A stretch of DNA of 64,000 bases from Chryseolinea lacunae (lineage in GTDB: Bacteria; Bacteroidota; Bacteroidia; Cytophagales; Cyclobacteriaceae): contig NZ_JAERRB010000006.1 of NCBI RefSeq assembly GCF_016735595.1, positions 248,001-312,000 on the forward strand, written 5' to 3'. The notes beneath the pieces are model-generated. The model saw only the letters and a list, made by a program, of their open reading frames with translations, did no database searches and was not told the origin of the DNA. Below are positions 29,733 through 38,325 of the stretch, in pieces. A program made the translations under genes and the position numbers. How positions within the stretch are numbered: position 1 is the stretch's first letter; each line of letters opens with the position of its first letter.

Positions 29733-31703
29733 CTACTTCAAATACGTTTCAAACCATTTCCAGTAACGCTCATAACGATCTTTCCAGTAGCTCGGCACTT
29801 TCAATCCATGATATTGCGTGGGATAGATCACCATCTGTGTGGGCACACCCAGCGACCGCAGCGCCTGATACATTTGTTCGCTTCCTGCGGCGGGCACGTT
29901 GAAATCTTTTTCACCCACCATATAGAGCGTAGGCGTTTTTATTTTTTCGATGTTGAGAAACGGATACGACACTTTCATCCATTTGTCCATGTTCTTCCAC
30001 GGCACACCCAACTCCATTTCATATTGCTGCACATATTGATCGGTGCCATACATCGACAGTTGCAGCGCGCTGCCCGCCCCGCTGGCCGCCGCTTTGAAGC
30101 GTGAGTCGGTGGCGGTGGTGTAGTCTGTCAGAATGCCGCCATAACTCCATCCGCCAATGCCCAGACGCGCGGGGTCGGCCACGCCGGTTTTGATGAGATA
30201 GTCAACACCGGCGAGCAAGTCCACCACTTCCTTGTTTCCCCAGTCGCCAAAGATGGCACGCGAAAACGCATAGCCCTTGCCGTTGCTACCCCGGTAGTTG
30301 ATGGCGGCAACCGCGTAGCCTTTTGCCGCCAGCATCTGCGTTGTCATGTCGAATTCATATTCATCCTGGGCCACGGGGCCACCGTGAATCCACAACAGCA
30401 ACGGAAGTTTTTTTCCCTTGGGCGCGCCGTCGGGTCGGTACAGAATGCCACCCACTTCGATGCCGTCTTTATTTTTGAACGTGAACCCTTCGGCGGTTGC
30501 AAAACGATGAGACTTCACAAAGGCATCGTTGTGATGGGTTAGTTTTTTGAAGTTGCCCGCTTCAAGAACATACAGTTCCGGTGGGCTGGCCGTTTCGCTC
30601 ATCAACACCACCGACTTTGAATCTGTGAGCGGAAGCACATCGGTCACACTGCGATCGCCGGCGGACCGTCTGGTGTTTTGTTTCGTGGCCACATCAAACT
30701 CCATAACATAACGTTGCCGATCGTCTTCAATCAACGCGAATAGCGAGCGACCATCTTTCGACCATTCCGGATTTGTTACCGGGCGGTCCAGCGTTTTTGT
30801 TAACAACACAGGCTCTCCACCCGACACCGGAACGATGGCGAGGTGTGCTTCATCATACGTATCCCACTCGGGCGAAATAGAGCGCAGATAGGCAATGTGT
30901 TTTCCATCCGGGCTCCACATGGGTTTGCGATCAAAGTCGACCCACGTGGTGAGTTGTCGTGGCTTGGCGTGGGCTTTGGCTTCTACAATCCAGATGTCAG
31001 TGTTGAGGTTCCGGTCGGGATCGGCAGTACGGTTGCTGGTGAAGGCAATGTGTTTTCCATCGGGCGACCACACGGCGTCTGACTGATCGAACTTGCCCGT
31101 CGACAGCGTGTCGAGTTTTTTAGTTTCCACATCATAGACATACAGGTGCGTGTGAAAATGCTGGAGATAGCCGTTGATGTCTTCCTTGAAATGATAGCGA
31201 TCGATCACGATGGGCTTCGCCGGTTTATCCTTAGCGGTGTCGGCCTTTGGATCTTCGTCTTGAATGAGGAACAGAATTTTTTTAGCATCCGGGCTCCAAC
31301 GATAGTCGGCGATGGCTGCCTTGAAGGTGGTGAGTTGCCGGGCCTCTCCCCCGCGCCGGTCGAGCAACCAAAGCTGATTCTTTTCCTTTGCCTTTTCGCG
31401 ACCGGAAAGAAAACTGACGTACTTGTTGTCGGGGCTGAATCGCGACTGGCTCTCGTCTTCTTCCGAATAGGTAAGTTGCACGGCATCGCCACCCTCGGTG
31501 GGCACCATCCATATGTTGTCGTCGTAGGTATCGCGTGCAGAGTCGGGCGATGTGAGTGTGTAGGTCACCCATTTTCCATCGGGCGACACGTCGGGACTCT
31601 TCACAGCATGAAGATGATAGACATCCGATGGCCGCAACAATCTCTGTCCCGAAGCTGCCACGGTAAGCAGCCCGAACGACAAGAGCAAAAAACATTTTCT
31701 CAT
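29733..31703 (-). CDS. Exported S9-family (prolyl oligopeptidase-like) serine peptidase
   Basis: A 656-aa protein with a signal peptide (about residues 1-19, ending ASGQ). It has a TolB/WD40-type beta propeller with repeated SPDGKWV, FSPDNKYV and WSPDGKHIAF blades, then an alpha/beta hydrolase domain. The catalytic triad can be placed at Ser520 in GGWSYGG, Asp600 in GEKDFNVP and His632 in YHGL. Members cleave short peptides, often after proline or with dipeptidyl or acylaminoacyl specificity; the exact preference cannot be read here. It converges on dnaK with only 3 bases between the dnaK terminator and its stop. It is monocistronic. Confidence 0.92.
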   Translation of the reverse strand: MRKCFLLLSFGLLTVAASGQRLLRPSDVYHLHAVKSPDVSPDGKWVTYTLTSPDSARDTYDDNIWMVPTEGGDAVQLTYSEEDESQSRFSPDNKYVSFLSGREKAKEKNQLWLLDRRGGEARQLTTFKAAIADYRWSPDAKKILFLIQDEDPKADTAKDKPAKPIVIDRYHFKEDINGYLQHFHTHLYVYDVETKKLDTLSTGKFDQSDAVWSPDGKHIAFTSNRTADPDRNLNTDIWIVEAKAHAKPRQLTTWVDFDRKPMWSPDGKHIAYLRSISPEWDTYDEAHLAIVPVSGGEPVLLTKTLDRPVTNPEWSKDGRSLFALIEDDRQRYVMEFDVATKQNTRRSAGDRSVTDVLPLTDSKSVVLMSETASPPELYVLEAGNFKKLTHHNDAFVKSHRFATAEGFTFKNKDGIEVGGILYRPDGAPKGKKLPLLLWIHGGPVAQDEYEFDMTTQMLAAKGYAVAAINYRGSNGKGYAFSRAIFGDWGNKEVVDLLAGVDYLIKTGVADPARLGIGGWSYGGILTDYTTATDSRFKAAASGAGSALQLSMYGTDQYVQQYEMELGVPWKNMDKWMKVSYPFLNIEKIKTPTLYMVGEKDFNVPAAGSEQMYQALRSLGVPTQMVIYPTQYHGLKVPSYWKDRYERYWKWFETYLK

Positions 31704-31773
31704 AGGTCAGGATAGGTTATGGCAGTAAGATAGGGCATATTTTTACTTCTCTGAAGCCGCCCGTCACCAACTA

Positions 31774-31808
31774 AAAAAAAATCCCATGGAGTGTTTTTAC
31801 TCCATGCG
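31774..31808 (-). terminator. Rho-independent terminator after the FtsX-type permease
   Basis: Read on the minus strand, the hairpin CATGGAGT/ACTCCATG is followed by GGGATTTTTTTTT, so it terminates the permease gene ending at 31839. Confidence 0.85.
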
Positions 31809-31838
31809 ATCTTCATTCAAACCGATGCTAGAAATTGT

Positions 31839-34244
31839 TTATTCAGATCTAAGGGATTTCACCGGATTGACCACCGCGGCCTTGAAAGAGCGGTAGCCCA
31901 CGGTGAACATGGCAATGGCAAGCGTGACCACAAGGCCTATCAAAAATATTTCAGGCCCCATGGTAATCTTATAGGCAAACTCGTCGAGAAACTTGCCCAT
32001 CACAAACCACGCGGCCGGTGCCGCCACCAGGAACCCAATGGCAATCAACTTCACAAATTCTTTCGAGAACATAAACACAATACTTTCCACGGACGCACCC
32101 AGCACTTTGCGAACACCAATTTCTTTGTTCTTTTGATTGGCCATGAAGGTGACCAGGCCAAACAATCCCAAACAACCAATGAAGATGGCGATGGAAGAAA
32201 AGATCGCCAACAGAATCGACATCTTTCGTTCGCCGTCATAGAACTCGGCAATCTGCTGATCCAAAAATTCATAGCTGTAGATGTGTTCGGGATACGTGCG
32301 TTCCCAAACCGGCTTCAGTTTCGCCAGCACATCCTGCACAGCCGAAGCCTGCACATGAATGGCCATGCGTTCGTAGCCCACGATGTGATTCATGAGCACG
32401 GTGGCCTCCACCGGCCGGCGCAACGTTACAGTATGAAAATCTTTCACCACACCCACCACCGGCAACGTGCGGCCGCGAATCCTTAGCATTTTTCCTTCGA
32501 TATTGGCAGCGTTGGCAAAACCAACCGTGTGTGCCAGTTTTTCATTCACAACAAATCCCGTGGCCGTGTCGAGGTCCTGAAGGTTGTGACCGCTCACAAA
32601 GGTGAGCCCGAACAAGCCGGCATAGTTGCCATCGGCAAGCTTCACCTGCGTGGCAAAATTTTCGTCCTTGCCTTCTATCTTCATGTTGGTAGACGATACA
32701 TATCCTGATGACGGCGGCGCGTTGTTCAAACTTACCTGATCCACACCCGGGAGTGCAGCCACTTCGTCGCGCAATGTTTTCATCTTGCTCACGGTCTCCA
32801 TCTTTTGCAACGAAGCTTTTTCGGGAATGGGCACAATCAGGATGGCGTCTTTGCGAAAGCCCAGATCTTTTTTCTGGAAGTAGTTCATCTGGTTGATCAC
32901 CACAATGGTGCCGATGATGAAGAATTGCGAAATGACAAACTGTGCCACCACCAAGGTTCGCCGCAAGGCATAGCCCGACGAGTTCTTATTGCTGATCAGA
33001 TTTTTCAACGCCAACGCTGGATTAAATCCGGAAACCACAAAGGCCGGATACACACCCGCCAGAAGGGCCACGATGACAAAGACAACAATTATAAAACCCC
33101 ACAGCTGACCGTCTGACCCAAATCGCAACGCCAGATGCAAGTCGAGAAAAGGATTGAGAAACGTGAGTGCGAGTTGTGTGAAGGCCAGTGCGATTAACAA
33201 TGAAATGAACGTAACCAGCGCCGTCTCTCCGAGAAACTGACGCACCAGTTGACTCTTTGTGCTTCCCAACGATTTCCGTATGCCCACTTCCTTCGAGCGC
33301 TTGATGGCCTCGGCCGTAGCCAGGTTCACAAAGTTGATGCACGCCGTCACAATCAAAATAAACGCGATCACAGCAAACGCTGTCAACATATTTTTATCAA
33401 TCGTGTTGTAGCTGAACGTGTCGTAGCGTTGATCGAAGTGAAAATCTTTCAGCGGTTGCAAAGAAAAAAGTGTGTGGTCGGGATCTTCTTTGCCAATGTA
33501 TTTTTCGGTGAACGCTGGCAAGCGCCTTTCGAGCTTTGCTGCATCCTCGCCGGGCTTCAGCAGGATGAAACATTGCTCGTCACTCCAAATGCTGTTCCAG
33601 CCCGACGCTTCTCTTTCTTTCTTCACCGTGGCATACGACAACATGAGGTCGAGCGGAAAATCGGTGTTGGCCGGAAAATCTTCCATCACGGCCGTGATCT
33701 TGTATTCGTTGTCTTCAAATTTCACAACCTCACCCACGGCGTCTTCCTTCCCAAAAAATTTCAGAGCCCATCGTTTTGAAATCACCGCTTCGTTGGGATC
33801 GTCGAGACCTCTCACGGCATCGCCGATCAACACGGGGCGATCGAAGATTTTGAAGAACCCCGGTTCGGTAATCACAACGCCGGCGGTTTCAGTATACTTT
33901 TTCGGTTCGCCACTGGGTTGAGGAATGGTGACCAGAGCATCGGCGCGATAGCCGGCAAAGATAACCGCCTCGGCTTCGGGGAAATCGTTGCGGAAAGCTT
34001 CGGGCAACGGTGTGGGCACCCCGGCCGAATAGTTCTTGCCATTGTTGCCATCCGACTGCGACACCACTCGGTATATGCGGTCGCGGTGGGTGTGAAAACT
34101 ATCGAAGGTGGCATGGTGGCGGACCAAAAGAAAAAGCACCAGGCTGCACGTAATCCCCATGGCCAGTCCCGATATGTTGATCAGGGAGCTTCCTTTCCCG
34201 CGGAGCAGGTTTCGGATGGCCGTTTTAAAGTAGTTCTTTATCAT
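31839..34244 (-). CDS. MacB/FtsX-type ABC permease subunit without a linked ATPase
   Basis: An 801-aa membrane protein from the ATG at 34244; the upstream frame to 34316 has no family similarity. It starts MIKNYFKTAIRNLLRGKGSSLINISGLAMG, the N-terminal hallmark of Bacteroidota FtsX-like permeases. TM1 is followed by a large periplasmic MacB_PCD domain, then FtsX helices near residues 285-420. A second periplasmic domain and FtsX helices near the C terminus follow, with RTKEIGVRKVLG-like GVRKVLGASVESIVF and a final VNPVKSLRSE. No ATP-binding gene is adjacent. A paralogue is encoded at 48995. Roles range from peptide/antibiotic export to lipoprotein-linked signalling; none can be chosen. Confidence 0.85.
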   Translation of the reverse strand: MIKNYFKTAIRNLLRGKGSSLINISGLAMGITCSLVLFLLVRHHATFDSFHTHRDRIYRVVSQSDGNNGKNYSAGVPTPLPEAFRNDFPEAEAVIFAGYRADALVTIPQPSGEPKKYTETAGVVITEPGFFKIFDRPVLIGDAVRGLDDPNEAVISKRWALKFFGKEDAVGEVVKFEDNEYKITAVMEDFPANTDFPLDLMLSYATVKKEREASGWNSIWSDEQCFILLKPGEDAAKLERRLPAFTEKYIGKEDPDHTLFSLQPLKDFHFDQRYDTFSYNTIDKNMLTAFAVIAFILIVTACINFVNLATAEAIKRSKEVGIRKSLGSTKSQLVRQFLGETALVTFISLLIALAFTQLALTFLNPFLDLHLALRFGSDGQLWGFIIVVFVIVALLAGVYPAFVVSGFNPALALKNLISNKNSSGYALRRTLVVAQFVISQFFIIGTIVVINQMNYFQKKDLGFRKDAILIVPIPEKASLQKMETVSKMKTLRDEVAALPGVDQVSLNNAPPSSGYVSSTNMKIEGKDENFATQVKLADGNYAGLFGLTFVSGHNLQDLDTATGFVVNEKLAHTVGFANAANIEGKMLRIRGRTLPVVGVVKDFHTVTLRRPVEATVLMNHIVGYERMAIHVQASAVQDVLAKLKPVWERTYPEHIYSYEFLDQQIAEFYDGERKMSILLAIFSSIAIFIGCLGLFGLVTFMANQKNKEIGVRKVLGASVESIVFMFSKEFVKLIAIGFLVAAPAAWFVMGKFLDEFAYKITMGPEIFLIGLVVTLAIAMFTVGYRSFKAAVVNPVKSLRSE

Positions 34245-34437
34245 TAGCGCTTCTGTAAAAATGATTTCACACGTCAATTGGAATGCCGGCGCAAAAAAGG
34301 GCGCAACAGTATCCATTTCAACCTCTGGTACGCAAACTTGTTCGTAAATGTTTGATTTTGTCCGGTAGCGAACGGCACTGATGAAATTATTACAACCCGG
34401 GCTGCGTTAATGTGGAGGATTCTGTAATTTTAAGCCT

Positions 34438-34617
34438 ATGATTCAGCAGATAATCGTCGGTTCTGTTTTTCTGGTAGCCCTGTTCTATGTGGGCCGTCTC
34501 ATCTATAAAAGCTTTCAGGCGAAAGCGTCGGGTTGCGCCACGGGCTGTGGCAAATGTGGTGCAGTTGATTTTGAAAAAATCGAAGCCCAGATCAAAAAAG
34601 AACAGGCCCGCATTTAG
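34438..34617 (+). CDS. FeoB-associated Cys-rich membrane protein-like small protein
   Basis: A 59-codon gene. The product has one N-terminal transmembrane helix (IIVGSVFLVALFYVGRLIYKS). A cysteine cluster, SGCATGCGKCG, follows at about residues 31-41, then a charged tail (FEKIEAQIKKEQARI). This is the layout of the FeoB-associated Cys-rich proteins (PF12669-like), which probably bind iron or assist ferrous uptake. No feoB is nearby, so it is an orphan copy. The start ATG at 34438 gives a full helix. The stop is at 34615-34617, ten bases before the converging radical SAM gene. Confidence 0.75.
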   Translation: MIQQIIVGSVFLVALFYVGRLIYKSFQAKASGCATGCGKCGAVDFEKIEAQIKKEQARI

Positions 34618-34626
34618 TCTTCAGCC

Positions 34627-35649
34627 TCAGGCGAAGATTTTTGTTCCTTCCGTACAATTCTTACAAATTTCAATTTCACTTCTCGACCGTAGCAGCGATG
34701 CCCGAAACGCATTGTATTTGTCACTGTTCCAGATTTCTTCGAATGTGTTTTCGTTGAGATCGCCCAGCACAAAGTGAGCATCCTTGTCAAAACAGCAGGG
34801 CACCACTTTGCCGTCCCAGGTCACCACGCAGCTGTGCCACATCTTCCAGCATTCATTCATCAATTTATTCTTGAGCGCATAGGTGCCGTCGCTTGTTTGC
34901 CGGTAGCGCGAATAGCGGTCTTGTGTCGGCATGAGGGGCGAACCGTTTTTGTAGTCATAGATCTGCGCCGTCTTTAACACCACATCGTCCACGCCCAGCT
35001 GGTCGGCCAACGCATACACTTCGGGAATCTGATGTTCGTTGGGCTTCACCACCAGGAATTGAAAAATGACGTGGGGCGTTTTCGATTTCAATTCCTTTTT
35101 CCAACGCAAAATGTTCTGGGTTCCTTCCAGCACTTTGTTGAGCGAGCCACCGATTCTATAATTCTGATAAGTATCCTGCGATGTGCCATCGATGGAGATG
35201 ATGAGCCGGTCTAACGACGACTGCACGGTGGCTTTGGCAACATCGTCTTTCAGGTAGTGGGCGTTGGTAGACGTAGCCGTATAGATTCCTTTCTGCGAGG
35301 CATATTTCACCATGTCGAGAAACTGCGGATGCAAAAAGGGTTCGCCTTGAAAATAGAACGTGAGATAACTTAGGGTGGGCGCCACTTGGTCGATCACCTT
35401 GCGGAACAATTGCTCCTGCAGCATTCCTGTGGGTCGCGTGAACGAACGCAAGCCGCTGGGGCATTCCGGACAACGCAGGTTGCACGATGTGGTGGGCTCG
35501 AACGAAAGGCTGATGGGCATGCCGCGCAGCGCGGGTTTGCCGGTGAAGGTTGAGGTGTGATAGCTGGAAAAGACACGGGCAGCATTGTGCACCCGTTTCA
35601 GAGAGCTTTTCGAGAGCATATTCACATGGTCCTGCAGCCTAACCTTCAT
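34627..35649 (-). CDS. Radical SAM / SPASM-domain protein
   Basis: A 340-aa iron-sulfur protein. The SAM-cluster motif is at residues 56-63: TTSCNLRCPECPSG, with cysteines in the CxxxCxxC pattern. A TIM-barrel core of about 230 residues follows. A C-terminal SPASM-like region has further cysteines (ECWKMWHSC, PCCFDKD, CKNCTEG), likely for auxiliary clusters. SPASM proteins modify peptides or small substrates, but no substrate gene or precursor peptide is visible nearby. Its start codon lies 11 bases inside the end of the upstream histidine kinase gene (same strand), so the two are translationally coupled. Confidence 0.86.
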   Translation of the reverse strand: MKVRLQDHVNMLSKSSLKRVHNAARVFSSYHTSTFTGKPALRGMPISLSFEPTTSCNLRCPECPSGLRSFTRPTGMLQEQLFRKVIDQVAPTLSYLTFYFQGEPFLHPQFLDMVKYASQKGIYTATSTNAHYLKDDVAKATVQSSLDRLIISIDGTSQDTYQNYRIGGSLNKVLEGTQNILRWKKELKSKTPHVIFQFLVVKPNEHQIPEVYALADQLGVDDVVLKTAQIYDYKNGSPLMPTQDRYSRYRQTSDGTYALKNKLMNECWKMWHSCVVTWDGKVVPCCFDKDAHFVLGDLNENTFEEIWNSDKYNAFRASLLRSRSEIEICKNCTEGTKIFA

Positions 35650-36979
35650 GCAACGTCCGTTGATTCAGGGGCAAAGTAACCACAAAATTACTTCCCTTGC
35701 CAAACTCCGAAGTCAGCACAATGTTGCCATTCATTTTCTTGATCACTTCCTTCACAATATACAATCCCAGCCCCGAGCCGCTCGATTTTTCGGTGCCCCT
35801 GAAAAACATATCAAAAATCTTGTCCTCATATTCCTTTCGTATGCCAGCCCCATTGTCGGCAATCTCCAGGCGGCATTGTTTGCCATCCTGCACAACAATC
35901 ACCTTCACCCACAAGCCTTCCCTGCGGAAGTTGTGATATTTGATGGCGTTGGAGATGAGGTTGCTCAACACAATTTTTACGCGGTTTCTGTCCAGAAACA
36001 CAGGCGAGCTGCTGGCCTCCACATCGAAACGAATGATGTCGGCGCCTGCCATATACTTCAGGTTGGCGATCACCTCCTCGATGAGCGCGTGCAGATCAAT
36101 TTCTTCCAGCACCAGTTCTGTGCGGGCGTTGCGCGAATACTCGATGATCTCCTGAATAAATTCATCCAGCTTCTGCGATCGCTCGCCGATCATTGAAAAA
36201 TAGGTGGTGCTTTGGTCGTTCTGTGGTTCTTTGAGTGCCACGTTCACCAAACCCTGAATGGAGAGCAACGGTGCACGCAGGTCATGCGAGGTGCGGTAGA
36301 CAAACCGGTCGAGCTCGCCGTTGATTTTCTCAAGGTCTTCATTCTTTCGCTGAATGTCTTCCGCCATTTTCAACAACATCCGTTCCGACACGCGGTTGGT
36401 CTTCACCATAAAATCAATACACAAGGCAACGATGACCATGGTGGCCACCAGGTTAATCACCACGCTGTTTTGCTGGCTCACGGTAGAGCGCGACAATTGC
36501 ACGTCGCCAAACAGTTTGAAGTCTACAAACACAAGCAAAATCAAAAGGAAGGCCGGCAGCACGGTGAAGAACAGCCGCAGGTAGCGTTGCGAGTCGTCGA
36601 AGATCACATAGGCGATGGTGATCAGTGCGAAAAAGTAAACAAACCCCTGTCGTTCTTTCGGCACCACGTTGCACAAAAAGGCGATGATCGCGTTCAACAA
36701 AATCAAAAACAAAAATTTCGATTGCCATTGCCGTCCCGTCTTCATGAGCACAAAAGCCACCACCACCACCAACGCTGCGGCCGATGTCATTATGGGGATG
36801 GGCGCAAGGCCCTGATTGATCAGATCTTTAGCGGCATTCAGCAAGGCCACAATGCCCGACGACAGCAGGATGCGCGCATACAAGATATCGTTTCGCCGTG
36901 TGAAGAAGGCGTCCCGGTCGGTGGGATACCGGATACCAAAAAAATCCATGGCCTTTTTGCCGTTATCCTGAAGCCCCAT
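35639..36979 (-). CDS. Multi-pass membrane histidine kinase
   Basis: A 446-aa kinase. The N-terminal half has about five to six transmembrane helices (residues 30-210) with no large extracytoplasmic loop, so it may sense the membrane or a lipid/small molecule. A short coiled coil precedes the H box RTSHDLRAPLLSIQGLV (phosphohistidine in SHDLRAP). The catalytic domain is complete: N box SNLISNAIKYHN, G1 IADNGAGIRKEY, G2 SGSGLGLYIVKEV. An alternative start is ATG 36949. Its 3' end overlaps the radical SAM gene by 11 bases. No response regulator is adjacent. It is divergent from the DUF4105 gene. Confidence 0.9.
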   Translation of the reverse strand: MGLQDNGKKAMDFFGIRYPTDRDAFFTRRNDILYARILLSSGIVALLNAAKDLINQGLAPIPIMTSAAALVVVVAFVLMKTGRQWQSKFLFLILLNAIIAFLCNVVPKERQGFVYFFALITIAYVIFDDSQRYLRLFFTVLPAFLLILLVFVDFKLFGDVQLSRSTVSQQNSVVINLVATMVIVALCIDFMVKTNRVSERMLLKMAEDIQRKNEDLEKINGELDRFVYRTSHDLRAPLLSIQGLVNVALKEPQNDQSTTYFSMIGERSQKLDEFIQEIIEYSRNARTELVLEEIDLHALIEEVIANLKYMAGADIIRFDVEASSSPVFLDRNRVKIVLSNLISNAIKYHNFRREGLWVKVIVVQDGKQCRLEIADNGAGIRKEYEDKIFDMFFRGTEKSSGSGLGLYIVKEVIKKMNGNIVLTSEFGKGSNFVVTLPLNQRTLHEG

Positions 36980-37086
36980 AGTCCGGTTTAGGGTGGAATA
37001 ATACTAAGAAAACCGCTTCTTCCACAGGCCACATCAAAAAATTGAGGGAGGTTTCTATCTTGCACACGATTCTTATCGGCTTCAAA

Positions 37087-38250
37087 ATGAAAAAAATAAT
37101 CGCAGCCTGCCTGATCTGGCTCCTGAACGGAAGCGTTTTCGGACAAACCTTGTCCAGCGACGCAACCATCTCCGTGATCACCTGCGGCCCCTACCAGGGC
37201 GAACTGTACTCTGCCTTTGGCCACAGCGCCTTTCGCGTGGTGGACCCCGAGCAAAACATCGACGCCGTGTTTAACTACGGCGTGTTCGACTTTGACCAGC
37301 CCCACTTCTACCTCAACTTTGCCCGCGGCTACCTCAACTACAAACTGGCCGCCTACGACTATCAACATTTCGAGTCGTCCTACATCTACCACAACCGCTT
37401 CATCCACGCACAGGTGTTGAACCTCACCGCAGAGCAACGCCAAAAACTTTTTGAATACCTCCGCTGGAACATGCAGCCGGGCAACGAGAACTATCGCTAC
37501 GACTATTTCTACAATAACTGCGCAACCAAAATCCGCGACGTGGTGGTCACCGCCCTGGGCAAGGAAGTGACCTTCGATGGCTCATATGTAAAAACCGACT
37601 ACACCATCCGCGACCTCACCGACATCTACCTAAAACACCAGCCCTGGGGCGATCTGGGCATCGACATCTGCCTTGGCTTGCCCATGGACAAAAAAGCCTC
37701 GCCGTTCGAATACATGTTTCTTCCCGACTACATCGAGTCAGGATTCGATCATGCCACCATTTTGCAAAACGGTGTGGGTGTTCCCCTGGTGAAAGAAAAA
37801 TATTCGGTCTATGATGCGCGTGCCGAAGAAGCCCCCACGGGACTTCCGCATCCCTTGTATGTGTTCAGCGCCTTCGCGTTGTTCTGCATCGGCATCACCG
37901 TGTGGGACTTCAAGCGAAAAAAAATCTCGACACCGCTGGATGCCGTGCTCTTCACCGTGACGGGGTTGCTGGGGTTGCTGTTGTTCTTTCTGTGGTTCTT
38001 CACAGACCATGCCGCTGCCGCTGAAAATTTTAATTTACTGTGGGCCATGCCGACAAACGCCTTCGCCGCGCTGGCCTTGATGAGACGATTGCCGTGGCTT
38101 CGGATTTATTTTCTCTGCATCGCCATACTTAGCGCGATCACCCTGGTGGTGTGGCCCATACTTCCGCAACAGCTGAACTGCGCGCTCATTCCAATAGTCG
38201 TTGCCATTCTTGTGCGATCCTTTGCAGAATATCGTCTATGGAAAAAATGA
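37087..38250 (+). CDS. DUF4105-domain exported membrane protein
   Basis: A 387-aa protein from the ATG at 37087, which yields a signal peptide (MKKIIAACLIWLLNGSVFGQ); the longer frame from 37042 adds a non-signal stretch. The DUF4105 domain covers about residues 20-230 with typical motifs ISVITCGPYQGELYSAFGHS, FARGYLNYKLA and YFYNNCATKIRDVV. The H and C in FGHS and NNCAT resemble a papain-like dyad of this group. After it come three to four transmembrane helices (residues 270-380). Its function is unproven; DUF4105 proteins occur near lipoprotein/envelope genes in Bacteroidota. Confidence 0.82.
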   Translation: MKKIIAACLIWLLNGSVFGQTLSSDATISVITCGPYQGELYSAFGHSAFRVVDPEQNIDAVFNYGVFDFDQPHFYLNFARGYLNYKLAAYDYQHFESSYIYHNRFIHAQVLNLTAEQRQKLFEYLRWNMQPGNENYRYDYFYNNCATKIRDVVVTALGKEVTFDGSYVKTDYTIRDLTDIYLKHQPWGDLGIDICLGLPMDKKASPFEYMFLPDYIESGFDHATILQNGVGVPLVKEKYSVYDARAEEAPTGLPHPLYVFSAFALFCIGITVWDFKRKKISTPLDAVLFTVTGLLGLLLFFLWFFTDHAAAAENFNLLWAMPTNAFAALALMRRLPWLRIYFLCIAILSAITLVVWPILPQQLNCALIPIVVAILVRSFAEYRLWKK

Positions 38251-38289
38251 GTTCCTGCCGGGAGACATTTCGGCAGAAACTCATTTCAT
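38245..38289. terminator. Terminator-like hairpin between DUF4105 gene and lpd
   Basis: The inverted repeat AAATGAGTT-C-CTGCCG/CGGCAG-A-AACTCATTT has one mismatch and a loop of about ten bases. It lies between convergent genes. Confidence 0.65.
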
Positions 38290-38325
38290 TATCTTAATCA
38301 GATTTTATTGCTTAACCGCGACGCA

